A stretch of DNA of 32,037 nt from CAYQTK01 sp964420375 (GTDB lineage: Bacteria; RBG-13-61-14; DATKZS01), in assembly GCA_964420375.1 (NCBI GenBank), contig CAYQTK010000029.1, positions 1 through 32,037 of the forward strand, given 5' to 3'. A program made the position numbers and the translations under genes. Position 1 is the stretch's first letter; every line of letters starts with the position of its first letter. Of the stretch, positions 15,092 to 23,922 are shown piece after piece. The notes under the pieces are model-generated. The model was not told the origin of the DNA and did not search any database. It saw only the letters and a list, made by a program, of their open reading frames with translations.

Positions 15092-16386
15092 AGATGAAAA
15101 CCAGAAATGTCTGTCCTCCATACGCGCTCGCGGTGCTTATAATCGCGGGACTCTTGGGGATTGCCGTGCCCGCGGTTGCGCTGGCTGTGGCCATTGCCGG
15201 ACAAGCGCCGCAAACGCTTACACCCGCACTCTTGCAACAAGGCGAAGAAGACGGAGAGCCGGCCGGACAGAACAAAATGGCCGAGTCCATGGAGAAGCTT
15301 CGCCAGGTGCGGGCGAGGATGGAAAAGGAGAGAGAAGAACTGTCATCGGTCATGGCCGAGGAGGACAGTATCCTGGCCAGGATGGAAGCGCTGCAGAAAA
15401 AGCTTATAAGCTCCCGCGACCGCCTGGAAAAACTGGAAGCACAAATGGCGGTGACCAGGGAAGAGTCCCGGCTTCTGGAAAGCAAAATCCAAGAGCTGAA
15501 GCTTCGCGCTGATGATCTCCAAGCAGCAATGAACCGGAGGCTGCGCGCCCACTACCGCTTTGCAAGGACGGGGCTCGCCAGGGTGCTGTTTACGGCGGAC
15601 AATGTTGCCGACCTCACCAGGCGGATGAGCTACATGGACGCCGTGTTCAGAAAAGACCGAAAGAGGCTGGACGACTACGCCGGCCTGTTGCAGGAGTGGC
15701 GAAAAGCAAGGGACCGACTTGAGCAAAAAAAAGAGCTTTACATCGAGCTTAAAAAGACGGTGGAGAAACAGCAGGAAGAGCTGAAATCGGAAAAATCCGT
15801 ATTGAACGACCTGCTCGAGAGCATCCGCCGCGAGCGGCGGCACCACCAGAAGGCGCTCCGCGAGCTTGAAGCAGGCAAAAGGCGGCTCATGGGCATGATA
15901 AACAGCCTCGAGAAAACAAAGCACAAAAAAAAGGCTGTGGAGTCGGCCTCCCGAACCGTGAAAAAGTTTAAGGGCTTCGCTTCCCGGCGAGGAGCTTTGT
16001 GTTATCCCGCGGCAGGGCCCGTCAAGGCCAGCTTCGGTAAAAAGGTCCATCCTCGTTTCAACACCGAGACCATGCAGAACGGCGTCGAGATCGGGGCCTC
16101 ACGCGGAGCTCCGGTGAAAGCGGTGGCCCCCGGCGTGGTCCGGTTCGCCAAGTGGTTCCGGGGATACGGCAACATGGTCATAGTGGACCACGGCAAAAGC
16201 TACTACACCATCTACGCCCACCTGGCATCAATACGCGTTGGCACTGGAGACTCCGTGAAAACCGGCGCAGTGCTGGGCACCGTCGGAGACACCGGGTCCA
16301 TGCAGGGCCCCTCCCTGTACTTCGAAATCCGCCACCATCAGAACCCGGTCAATCCTGAAAGCTGGCTGGGCAAGTGCAGCCTGTAA
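15088..16386 (+). CDS. EnvC-like murein hydrolase activator (degenerate LytM)
   Basis: 432 residues with an N-terminal signal or anchor (about 10-37), a long coiled coil (about 62-280) and a C-terminal LytM/M23 domain (301-427). The zinc residues of active LytM peptidases are missing: the HxxxD position is QNGVE (Gln330, Glu334), and the LHFE histidine is Tyr411 in LYFEIR, while His378 in YAHL remains. EnvC has the same kind of loss and acts as an allosteric activator of amidases, so this protein is expected to link FtsEX to an amidase. The ATG at 15088 overlaps the ftsX stop by 4 nt; a second ATG lies two codons later. No amidase gene is in the window. Confidence 0.9.
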   Translation: MKMKTRNVCPPYALAVLIIAGLLGIAVPAVALAVAIAGQAPQTLTPALLQQGEEDGEPAGQNKMAESMEKLRQVRARMEKEREELSSVMAEEDSILARMEALQKKLISSRDRLEKLEAQMAVTREESRLLESKIQELKLRADDLQAAMNRRLRAHYRFARTGLARVLFTADNVADLTRRMSYMDAVFRKDRKRLDDYAGLLQEWRKARDRLEQKKELYIELKKTVEKQQEELKSEKSVLNDLLESIRRERRHHQKALRELEAGKRRLMGMINSLEKTKHKKKAVESASRTVKKFKGFASRRGALCYPAAGPVKASFGKKVHPRFNTETMQNGVEIGASRGAPVKAVAPGVVRFAKWFRGYGNMVIVDHGKSYYTIYAHLASIRVGTGDSVKTGAVLGTVGDTGSMQGPSLYFEIRHHQNPVNPESWLGKCSL

Positions 16387-16426
16387 CGCCCCAAGCCTTA
16401 AGTCCGGGGGGAGACATTCTCGTCTT

Positions 16427-18523
16427 TCAAACCACGAGCTCTATGAGCCGGTCGGCATAAGGGTTATAGCGGTCATCAGGTGAAAAAAGGATGACCTGGA
16501 AGGTTTGCGAGAACTCCTTTATGACTTCCATGGCCGCGTGCAGCCTTTGCGGGTCGTAGTGCGAAAAAGGGTCGTCCAGGAGAACCGGCGGGTTTTTGTC
16601 TTTGCTGACCAGCTTCACCAGCGCCAGCCGGGCGGCAAGCTGGAGCTGCTCCCGGGTGGCAAGACTCAGGTTGTCCTCGGAAATCCAGTCGGAGAGCGTG
16701 TCCGAGTATAAAAAAAGCCGGAGCGTCCTGTCGGCCTTGACTTTCCGATAGCGGCCGGAAGTGAAAGAAGTAATGGAAGGAGAAACCTCCTTCTCGATGA
16801 CCTCACCGGCACGCTCTACTATGGCGTCCGCAGACTCCCGCAAAACCTCCAATGCCTTTTCATGGACCATCTGCTCGCGCTCCCAGTACTGGAGCCGGCC
16901 GCGGAGATCAGCCTCCTGCTCTTCCAAAAACGCGAGCTCCTCGGCATCAAAGTCAAGAGCGGACATGCTCGCTTGCGCAGAAGCCCGGTCGCGGAGAAGC
17001 TGCTGGTACTCCTCTTCCAGCTTGCGGGACCTCTCCTCCAGCGATGAGTAACGCACCGGGTCGGCTATCCGGAAAGGCTCCAGGGATTCCATCCGCTCCT
17101 TTTCACCGCGAACCTCCAGCGAAAGATCACGGATACGGGATTGCAGACCCTCCCTTGTCGTCCCTTCGCCCGCCAGCTCCGAGATGCGCTCCTTGCGGTC
17201 GTTGATGCCGGCGCGGAGCTCGCGAAAGGCCTGGAACGTCTCCCGGCAGGCCTCTACTGATACCTTGCGAAAGCGCTCCAGTATGTCGTGCTGCTCGCTC
17301 TCCAGGGTTTCCAGCTTTGCTTGTGTCTGCGCGATCCGCTCTTCCACGCCCGAAAGGCGCTGCTTCTCCCGGGACGCGGTAGTTATCCTCTGCATGATGT
17401 ATATGCCGGCGGGCAGGCAGGCTCCTGCCAGGCCCGCGTAGAGAGGCCAGCCGACTTCAGTGAACGAGAAAACCACGACACCGGCAGCGGCAAGCAGGGC
17501 GGCAACCGGCAGAAGAGCCACCGACCATTTCGGCATCTTCTCCTTGTTCTCGTACTTCTCGAAGCCCAAGCCGACCAGCTCCTTTTCCCCCGCCTGCCTT
17601 TGTTCCTCGATCTCGTTAAGCCTTGCCAGCGCAGGTTCCAGGCCGTCATAACCCCGGTACTCTTCCATCTCTTTTTCCATCTCGGAGAGCTCTTTCAATA
17701 ATTCCTCTGCCCTCAGAAGGCGGTTCAATCGGTCGGCAAGGTCATCATGGTTCTTCTGCGCCTGGAGGAAAAGCCGGTGGTTGCCCGTGGCTGCCTGGAC
17801 CTCGGCTTTCTCGGACTCCACCTGCCGGATGCGCCCGTCTAAGCGGTCCAGCTCGGCAGCAGCCAGGTCCCAGGCGTTCCGGTTCCGGCGGGCCTGGCTG
17901 AACTCCTCCCGGGCCTTCTCCAGCCGCTTGCGAGTCGCGGCCACCGGTCCTCCCTCGGGCTTGTTCTTGGTCGGTCCTTTCTTTAAAGAGTCGACACGGC
18001 TTTTCAGCCGCGAGACCACCTGTGACGGGCTGCCGCCGGGTGCGCCGGTAAGCAATGCCTGGAGCCGGTCAAGTATCTCCCGGGCGGTCGAGCTCTTCAT
18101 GTCGACCTGGGGTATGGACACTTCGCTTTCATGAATGCAGGCCGTGCCCAGATACAGATCGGAGCGGCCGAAACCAAGGCGGTCCTCCATCCACTCATTG
18201 ACCCGCTTGCCGGAAGTGATGACCTGGTCTTGACAACGCACCCTGACCTTCTTTCTTTCAAAGTCCTTTTCAATCTTCGACTTGCCCTGTTCGTCCTCGA
18301 CTTCCATCACCACCCGGGGTTTCCGGTCCGCTCCCCATTCGGTTATCTTCTCGACCTCCCTGGTCGCAGAGGTCCCCGTAAAAAAGGCGGTGAGAACCGC
18401 TTCAACAACAGTGCTCTTGCCGGACTCGTTGGGCCCCTCGATCACGGTAAGGCCGGGACCCAGCTCGAGCTCGAAGCTGTGATACCGCTTGAACCTGTAA
18501 AGCTCGAGGCGGGTGATGATCAT
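16427..18523 (-). CDS. YhaN/SbcC-like SMC-type ATPase with membrane hairpin
   Basis: A 698-residue RecN/Rad50-type ATPase. Walker A is GPNESGKST (30-38), the ABC signature lies in LSLATREQLQLAARLA (619-634), and Walker B is VLLDDPF (647-653). Coiled coils flank two adjacent membrane-type segments (about 333-353 and 357-377), and no CxxC zinc hook is visible. This arrangement matches YhaN-family proteins rather than true SbcC. It presumably works with the upstream nuclease on DNA ends, possibly at the membrane. The start ATG at 18523 overlaps the nuclease stop by 4 nt. It is the last gene of the prfB-lysS block. Confidence 0.85.
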   Translation of the reverse strand: MIITRLELYRFKRYHSFELELGPGLTVIEGPNESGKSTVVEAVLTAFFTGTSATREVEKITEWGADRKPRVVMEVEDEQGKSKIEKDFERKKVRVRCQDQVITSGKRVNEWMEDRLGFGRSDLYLGTACIHESEVSIPQVDMKSSTAREILDRLQALLTGAPGGSPSQVVSRLKSRVDSLKKGPTKNKPEGGPVAATRKRLEKAREEFSQARRNRNAWDLAAAELDRLDGRIRQVESEKAEVQAATGNHRLFLQAQKNHDDLADRLNRLLRAEELLKELSEMEKEMEEYRGYDGLEPALARLNEIEEQRQAGEKELVGLGFEKYENKEKMPKWSVALLPVAALLAAAGVVVFSFTEVGWPLYAGLAGACLPAGIYIMQRITTASREKQRLSGVEERIAQTQAKLETLESEQHDILERFRKVSVEACRETFQAFRELRAGINDRKERISELAGEGTTREGLQSRIRDLSLEVRGEKERMESLEPFRIADPVRYSSLEERSRKLEEEYQQLLRDRASAQASMSALDFDAEELAFLEEQEADLRGRLQYWEREQMVHEKALEVLRESADAIVERAGEVIEKEVSPSITSFTSGRYRKVKADRTLRLFLYSDTLSDWISEDNLSLATREQLQLAARLALVKLVSKDKNPPVLLDDPFSHYDPQRLHAAMEVIKEFSQTFQVILFSPDDRYNPYADRLIELVV

Positions 18524-19671
18524 GTTTGCCGGTCTTCCCCGCAAAGAAAATGCAGACCCAGCTTCAAGGCGTCCTCCCACTCGGAGCGCTCCTTATCGTC
18601 GGCCTCCGCGATCCGCTGTTCCATGCGCCTTGCAAACTCGGCGAGCACTGATGATTCCGGAGCATCAATGCTCGCGGAAAGGTCTGTCATGAGCCGGGTC
18701 GAGTCCTTGATCCGGAGTCTGAAAAAAACCGGTGCCAGGTCCTGTTCCACTTGTTCCAGGCGGGGAAATTCCGCGCGGGCAGGGATGTTCCCGGAGACCT
18801 CGACATCGAGCAGGAGATGGGGGTCGGCCTTGGCCTCGATCTCGGCCTTAATGTCCCGGCCGGCTAGAATCTCGCCGGCGTCCATCTGCATGCTCTCGAC
18901 GCGCAGGGACCCCACTCTGGCGGGCCCGGTCTCGACACGTACTCCTTCGGGACCTTGGGTCATGGTCACGCACAGCACGTTGCCGGCGCCTTTCTGGTCC
19001 AGCGCCAGGACCTCGGGCGAGCCCGAGTACCACGCTACCGTGCGTGCCTGTTTGACCTCGCTTATGCTGTGATGGTGACCCAGTGCAAGGTAGTTTATGC
19101 TCGTGTCTCCCAACACCTCGGAAGGTATGGAATCATCCACCTTGTCCTCCAGGCCGGACAAAACACTGCCGTGGGCCATGGCCACCCGGAAGCTCATGTT
19201 GTCGTGCCAGCCGTTGCCCGGACCCGTCCATTGCCGGGAGCCGTCCTCTGCCGGGAACCAGCCGCAAACCGCCAGGTCCAGGTCGGCAAAGGTCAGGGCC
19301 GGTGCGGAAGGCGTAATAAGATGCACCCCCTCGGTCTCGTGAAAAAGGGGATGATTATAAACGCTCGATCGCGGGGGATCGTGGGTTCCGGGCAGCATTA
19401 TGGTTTTTATGCCGGCGCTGCCAAGCCTGTGCAATGCAGAGGACAGGCATGACATGGCCTCCCTGCACGGATAGGGGGAGTCAAACAGGTCGCCGGCGAC
19501 AAGGAGAGCCGCGGCCCGCTGCTCCATCGCTGTCTCTACTGTTTTTTCCAAGGCCTTCCTGATCCGGTCGCGGAGCAGCTTTCCATGTCCGCCCAGCTCC
19601 TGGAAGGCCCTGCCCAAGTGGAAGTCAGCGGTATGGACCAAACAAAGCGATTTATGGGCCGTTGTCTGCAT
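18520..19671 (-). CDS. YhaO/SbcD-like Mre11-type nuclease
   Basis: A 383-residue calcineurin-like phosphoesterase. The metal motifs are ADFH (Asp16, His18), GDLFD (Asp61), GTHD (95-98), MAHG (His167) and GHHH (His199, His201). The third motif is usually GNHD, so Thr96 replaces a metal-binding Asn; other ligands are intact. Mre11/SbcD proteins are Mn-dependent exo/endonucleases that act with an SMC-like ATPase, here the overlapping downstream gene. The ribosome site is weak, but the N-terminus fits the family. It lies 21 nt after lysS. The residues after about 270 are variable, as in this family. Confidence 0.85.
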   Translation of the reverse strand: MQTTAHKSLCLVHTADFHLGRAFQELGGHGKLLRDRIRKALEKTVETAMEQRAAALLVAGDLFDSPYPCREAMSCLSSALHRLGSAGIKTIMLPGTHDPPRSSVYNHPLFHETEGVHLITPSAPALTFADLDLAVCGWFPAEDGSRQWTGPGNGWHDNMSFRVAMAHGSVLSGLEDKVDDSIPSEVLGDTSINYLALGHHHSISEVKQARTVAWYSGSPEVLALDQKGAGNVLCVTMTQGPEGVRVETGPARVGSLRVESMQMDAGEILAGRDIKAEIEAKADPHLLLDVEVSGNIPARAEFPRLEQVEQDLAPVFFRLRIKDSTRLMTDLSASIDAPESSVLAEFARRMEQRIAEADDKERSEWEDALKLGLHFLCGEDRQT

Positions 19672-19692
19672 GTGCGCTTCTTAGTGTTCTTT

Positions 19693-21267
19693 TCAGGACA
19701 GCGCGGTTCGTATCATCTCGACCGCCCTTTCTTTTCCCACCAGCTTGACGAATGTTCCGAAGCGGGGTCCCCGGTCCTGCCCGAGAAGCACCTGGTAGAT
19801 AGCCTTGAAGATGTCCTTGGCCTCTGCTTCATGTTCGCGTGCGGTGTCGAACACCATGGCCTGGAAATCGTCCTCTTGTTCTCCACCGTACCGGCCGATC
19901 TTGTCGAGGAGGTTTTGAAACCATTGCTTTTCTTTATCATCAGGCTTGCGATACTTCTTGTGTGGCTCGATGAAGTCCCGGTAATAACGTATGGCCCGCT
20001 CGACCAGCTTGTCAATAACCTGGGGGTTTTGTGAAGCTTCCGGGTCATAGCGCCGGATGTAGTCGCGGAGCAGGTCTGCGTCTCCCGCGCCGATTGCGGA
20101 GATAAGGTTCAGCACCAGCGAGTAGTTTATCCTTGCCGTGTACCGGGGCACTTCTCTGCCGATCATTTCCAGGTGCCAGACCACGCTGTCCTTTTTGGAG
20201 GCCGGGTCCATTTCCGGGTACTTTCCAAGCTCGGCAAGGTAATCGTCCACGCTCTTGGGAATCACGTCAAAGTAAAGCCGCCTTTGTTTTTTGGGGTTTG
20301 GATACAGAAAGCAGAAAAGGCTTTCAATGGGCGCATAGTTCATCCATTCGTCCACGCTGAGGCCCTCTCCCACGCTCTTGGAAATTTTCTTTCCCTGTTC
20401 GGAGAGGAACATCTCGTAGACCATGCCCACCGGCGGTTCCCGGCCCAGGATGCGGCAGATTTTTCCGGAAAGTCGGGCGGAGTCAATGAGGTCCTTGCCG
20501 TACATCTCGTACCTGACCTTGTAAGTAAACCAACGCAACGCCCAGTCCACCTTCCAGCCCACCTTGACGTTGCCGTCCCTGACCGAGACCTCGTTCTGGT
20601 GCCCGCATCCTTTGACCAGGTCGTCTCCCTTGCCGAAAGACGCGGTGCAGGAGTAGGTCACAGTGTCGCGTGCCGGGTCATGGCCGGTGACCACCGTGGT
20701 GTAAATGCGTCCGCAGTTTTCGCAAAAGGGTATGACGGGAGACCATTGCTCCCGGTTCTCTTCGCCAAGGGTGGGCAGGATGACCTCTCGTATCTTGTCG
20801 TAGTTTTCAAGCACCAGATGCAAACCGTGGTTGAACACCCCGGAGTTGTACTGCTCGACCGAGCTTATAAGCTCGAACTCGAAGCCGAAGCGGGAGAGGA
20901 AGTTCAACAGCTCGCGCTCCATGTGGGCGGAGTAGGACCCGTCGGTTTCAAAGGGATCGGGGATTTTGTGGAGCGGCTTGCCGATGTGTTCGCGGAGCAT
21001 CCCGGGGTTGGGCAGGTTTCCGGGCACCTTGCGCAGCCCGTCCATGTCGTCGCAAAAGGCGTAGAGCCCGGCGCTGCGCTCGGGGTGGAGCTCATGAAAG
21101 GCGTTCTTTACCATTATGGTCCTTGCGACCTCGGCGAACGTGCCGATGTGGGGCCTTCCCGAGGGGCCGAAGCCGGTTTGGAAGACCACTGTCTCATGTG
21201 TCTCGATTTTATCCAGGTTTATCCGGGCCGCTTCCTGGAAGGGCCAGGAGGAAGGTTGTTTTGTCAT
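19693..21267 (-). CDS. lysS: Class I lysyl-tRNA synthetase
   Basis: A 524-residue class I LysRS (archaeal/alphaproteobacterial type), not the usual bacterial class II enzyme. GFGPSGRPHIGTFAEVART holds the HIGH-type motif (40-43), and KKISKS (293-298) the KMSKS-type motif. CENC at 182-185 and later cysteines suggest a zinc knuckle. It charges tRNA-Lys. The open frame runs 74 codons further upstream into prfB, but the conserved protein begins at ATG 21267, 23 nt after the prfB stop, with only a weak GAG ribosome site. The gene follows prfB just as class II lysS does in many proteobacteria. Confidence 0.95.
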   Translation of the reverse strand: MTKQPSSWPFQEAARINLDKIETHETVVFQTGFGPSGRPHIGTFAEVARTIMVKNAFHELHPERSAGLYAFCDDMDGLRKVPGNLPNPGMLREHIGKPLHKIPDPFETDGSYSAHMERELLNFLSRFGFEFELISSVEQYNSGVFNHGLHLVLENYDKIREVILPTLGEENREQWSPVIPFCENCGRIYTTVVTGHDPARDTVTYSCTASFGKGDDLVKGCGHQNEVSVRDGNVKVGWKVDWALRWFTYKVRYEMYGKDLIDSARLSGKICRILGREPPVGMVYEMFLSEQGKKISKSVGEGLSVDEWMNYAPIESLFCFLYPNPKKQRRLYFDVIPKSVDDYLAELGKYPEMDPASKKDSVVWHLEMIGREVPRYTARINYSLVLNLISAIGAGDADLLRDYIRRYDPEASQNPQVIDKLVERAIRYYRDFIEPHKKYRKPDDKEKQWFQNLLDKIGRYGGEQEDDFQAMVFDTAREHEAEAKDIFKAIYQVLLGQDRGPRFGTFVKLVGKERAVEMIRTALS

Positions 21268-21290
21268 TTTTACACTCGGTATTTTAAAAA

Positions 21291-22437
21291 TCAGCTCGCG
21301 CTTTCTTTCATCCGGTCTTCTTTTTCCGCTTCCCGGGAGGACTGGGCCTGGTGAAGCAGGCAGCTCTCGATAAAGCCGTGGATGTCGCCGTCTAAAACGG
21401 CCTGTACGTTGCCGGTCTCGTGTCCGGTGCGCAGGTCCTTGACAAGCTGGTAGGGCTGGAGCACGTAAGAGCGTATCTGCGAGCCCCACTCGATGTCCTT
21501 TTTGTCCGCGGCAAAGCCTTCCATCTTCTGTTTCTGCTTGGTCTGCTCGATCTCGTAAAGCTTGGCTTTAAGGACCTTCATTGCCTGGGCCTTGTTCTTG
21601 TGCTGGCTTCTCTCGTTCTGGCACTGGACGACCACTCCGGAAGGGTGATGGGTGATGCGCACCGCCGAGCTGGTCTTGTTGACCTTCTGCCCGCCATGCC
21701 CGCTGGCGCGGTAGGTATCCACCCGGATGTCGTCGGGGTTTATCTCGATGTTGATGTCCTCTTCTATCTCGGGCATGACGAACACCGCTGCAAAGCTGGT
21801 GTGCCTTCTCTTGTTGGCGTCGTAAGGAGAGATGCGCACCAGGCGGTGCACTCCCTTTTCCGCCTTCAGGTAGCCGTAGGCATAGGTCCCGGCCACGGCA
21901 AAGGTGATGCTCTTTATACCCGCTTCCTCTCCCAACTGCTCGTCAAAAAGCTCGACCTCGAAGCCCATCCGCTCGAAGTAACGCAAATACATCCGGGAGA
22001 GCATCTGCGCCCAGTCCTGGGCCTCGGTGCCGCCGGCGCCCGCGTTGATGGACACAAAGCAGTTGTTCTCGTCGTGCTCGCCGGAGAGTATCTGCTCCAG
22101 CTTGAGCTTGGACACCAGTTGTTGAAGCGAATCAATAATACGTCCCGCTTCCTCGGCCTCGGCCTCGTCGTTCTCCTCTTCCGCCAGGCCAAGAAGGACC
22201 TCGGCGTCGTCAAGGTCCGCCTCCAGCTTCCGGTACTTCTCCAGCTTCTCGCCAAGCCGTTTCTGCTTGCGGTTGGTTACAGCAGCCCGGTCGGGATCGC
22301 TCCAGAGATCCGCGGACTCCATTTGCGAGCTCAAATCGGCATAATCCTTTTCTATGCCGTCCAGGTCAAACATACCCCCGGAGCTGTCTGTACTCTTCCT
22401 TCAGCTCGTTTAGCTTTTCTCTGTACTCGATGGACAT
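21291..22437 (-). CDS. prfB: Peptide chain release factor 2 (programmed frameshift)
   Basis: RF2 reads UAA/UGA stops. The gene starts at ATG 22437 (AAAGGAG eight nucleotides upstream) and encodes 23 residues (MSIEYREKL...QLRGYV) up to an in-frame TGA at 22368-22366. A +1 shift there continues as DLDGIEKDY to 21291, giving about 381 residues. The peptidyl-hydrolysis motif SGHGGQKVN is present. The stop-recognition tripeptide is SPY in RISPYD, where E. coli RF2 has SPF. The C-terminal tail is longer and charged. It is the first gene of prfB-lysS-yhaO-yhaN. ATG at 22373 also opens the second frame and could be an internal start, but the leader peptide conservation favours frameshifting. Confidence 0.95.
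22366..22380 (-). promoter_or_regulatory. prfB +1 frameshift site
   Basis: The minus strand reads CGG GGG TAT GTT TGA C. The GGGGG block acts as an internal Shine-Dalgarno three nucleotides before the slippery codon, exactly as in E. coli (AGG GGG TAT CTT TGA C). The P-site codon is GTT instead of the near-universal CTT. Low RF2 levels would slow UGA reading and favour the shift, giving autoregulation. Confidence 0.9.
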
Positions 22438-22480
22438 GATATGCGCTCCTTTAAACTTTGTTGTCTCGTCTTCCTAAACT

Positions 22481-22509
22481 ATTATAACTGCTTTGTCCGT
22501 TGCTGTTAA
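22481..22509 (-). promoter_or_regulatory. Sigma70 promoter for prfB operon
   Basis: On the minus strand TTAACA (22509-22504) is followed after exactly 17 nt by a perfect TATAAT (22486-22481). The start site would be near 22474, about 37 nt before the prfB ATG. Confidence 0.75.
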
Positions 22510-22514
22510 CAGCA
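22501..22514. promoter_or_regulatory. 14-bp perfect palindrome over the prfB -35 box
   Basis: TGCTGTTAACAGCA is self-complementary and contains the -35 hexamer TTAACA. It could bind a dimeric regulator. It is not followed by a T-run, so it does not look like a terminator for glpB. Confidence 0.4.
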
Positions 22515-22569
22515 GTCCGGGTTTACGTGGTCCGTCTTTGCTCCGCGGGCATACAGGGGGAGAGCGCGG

Positions 22570-23922
22570 TCAGCCGCGGCTTTTCGCTGCGTTCTCGCCT
22601 GCTTTCAGGCCGGAGGCCAGGGCGGCGCCCGCGCCCGTGCCCTGGGTCATGTAGTCGTTGCCGGAGAGCACCGCTCCTGCGGCGTACAGGTTCTCAAAAG
22701 CAGGCGCTCCTTCGCGGTCAAGCGGACGCAGCTCGCGGTCGACAAGCACTCCTGCCGCGAACAACAGGTGGGGATCGGTGACACTGTGTCCCAGGACCTT
22801 CTCGATGAATATCTCCTCGCAGAACTCGCTGTTTACTGCTACGGGGAGGTCGAATATCTTTTCACGGAAGCTGCTGGCTTTTTCGAGCCCGCCGCCGATA
22901 TACTTTCCCGCGGCCAGCACAAAGGAGTCCGCGGCAAGACAGGTTTTTCCGTTCACGGTCTCGATGTACTCTCCGGCGTTGTCTCCCGCTGCTTTTTGCA
23001 ACTCGAGCTCAAGCTGGCCGATCCTGTTCCCGTCCGCCTTATAGCCGGTGACCGTTGCCGGCAGCAGGGGGATATTGTTTTTCCGGGCCAGAGTCTCGAG
23101 ATAAGCTGACAGGCGGATTCCGGGCACTGACGGAGGCATGGAGAGGGTCTCGTACACCGGCATGGAAAGCCTGTTCTCGAGCTCCTTTATAAGTTGGCTT
23201 CTTTTGGAGAGGGGCAGCACAGGAGGAAGGACCACTGCCTCGGCCGGCGTTGCCTCCAGTGAGGAGAACGCGTCCAGAAAGGATTCGGGTTGCCTGTCGA
23301 TGGCGGCGGCAAGGGCGGGGGCCTGTCTTTCCACTTGTCCGAACTCGAGCATGGCTGTTTGGGGAGCCATGTTTATCCCCATCCTTTGCGCGTTGTCCGA
23401 TGCTATGCGGCAGAAGCTCCAGGGATCGAACCCGATGAGGCCGCGGACGCCCGCGACCAGCGGTTTTTCTATGCCCGGGCTTTCCGGTCCTGCCGTCCGT
23501 GAAGGGAAGAGGTTGGTGTACTTTACCGTTCCCAGAGAAGTGAACAAGGGGCAGGTGAACTCGATGTCTCCTTCCAGCTCGAGCTCCGCTCCCGAAGGGA
23601 ACAGCGCTTCACAGCCGGCGCGGAGCATTTGCAGGATGTTTTCCGCTTCCTCTTCCTCCTGCCTCTGGACAAGCTTCAAGTAGGGATGATGCGGCATGTG
23701 AAGGGCATGGCGGGCCAGGTTGGCTCTGCTCCTGGTCTCGACCTTGTCGGGTTGCGCAGGCGGCGGGAAAGCGTCAACCGCGAGGTCCAGCCCGCCGGAG
23801 GAGAACGAAGTGGACCCTCCTCCCTTGCAGACGATCACCGGGCGGGCGCCGTTTTTAGCTGCAAACAACGCCGCGGCTATCCCGGCGAGCCCTCCTCCGA
23901 TTATGGCCACCGTGCCTGCCAT
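22570..23922 (-). CDS. glpB: Anaerobic glycerol-3-phosphate dehydrogenase subunit B
   Basis: A 450-residue flavoprotein. The N-terminal dinucleotide fold is AIIGGGLAGIAAALFAAKNGARPVIV (only its GGGLAG core is diagnostic), followed by STSFSSGGLDLA as in GlpB. A second conserved stretch near the C-terminus is NLYAAGAVLSGNDYMTQG, with GTGAGAALASG. GlpB normally joins GlpA and the membrane-bound iron-sulfur subunit GlpC to pass electrons from glycerol-3-phosphate to quinones. The ATG at 23922 overlaps the glpA stop by 1 nt (TGATG). No glpC follows; prfB comes next after 132 nt. Confidence 0.9.
   Translation of the reverse strand: MAGTVAIIGGGLAGIAAALFAAKNGARPVIVCKGGGSTSFSSGGLDLAVDAFPPPAQPDKVETRSRANLARHALHMPHHPYLKLVQRQEEEEAENILQMLRAGCEALFPSGAELELEGDIEFTCPLFTSLGTVKYTNLFPSRTAGPESPGIEKPLVAGVRGLIGFDPWSFCRIASDNAQRMGINMAPQTAMLEFGQVERQAPALAAAIDRQPESFLDAFSSLEATPAEAVVLPPVLPLSKRSQLIKELENRLSMPVYETLSMPPSVPGIRLSAYLETLARKNNIPLLPATVTGYKADGNRIGQLELELQKAAGDNAGEYIETVNGKTCLAADSFVLAAGKYIGGGLEKASSFREKIFDLPVAVNSEFCEEIFIEKVLGHSVTDPHLLFAAGVLVDRELRPLDREGAPAFENLYAAGAVLSGNDYMTQGTGAGAALASGLKAGENAAKSRG

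Noticed and set aside
16387..16426. CCCC...GGGG hairpin between the envC-like and yhaN-like genes as a terminator
   Set aside because: The stem is only about four pairs and no clear T-run follows.
20173..21354. 393-residue plus-strand frame opposite lysS
   Set aside because: Low-complexity Val/Leu/His composition typical of antisense shadows of GC-rich genes.
21420..22439. 339-residue plus-strand frame opposite prfB
   Set aside because: Antisense shadow; prfB is fully supported by its GGQ motif and frameshift leader.
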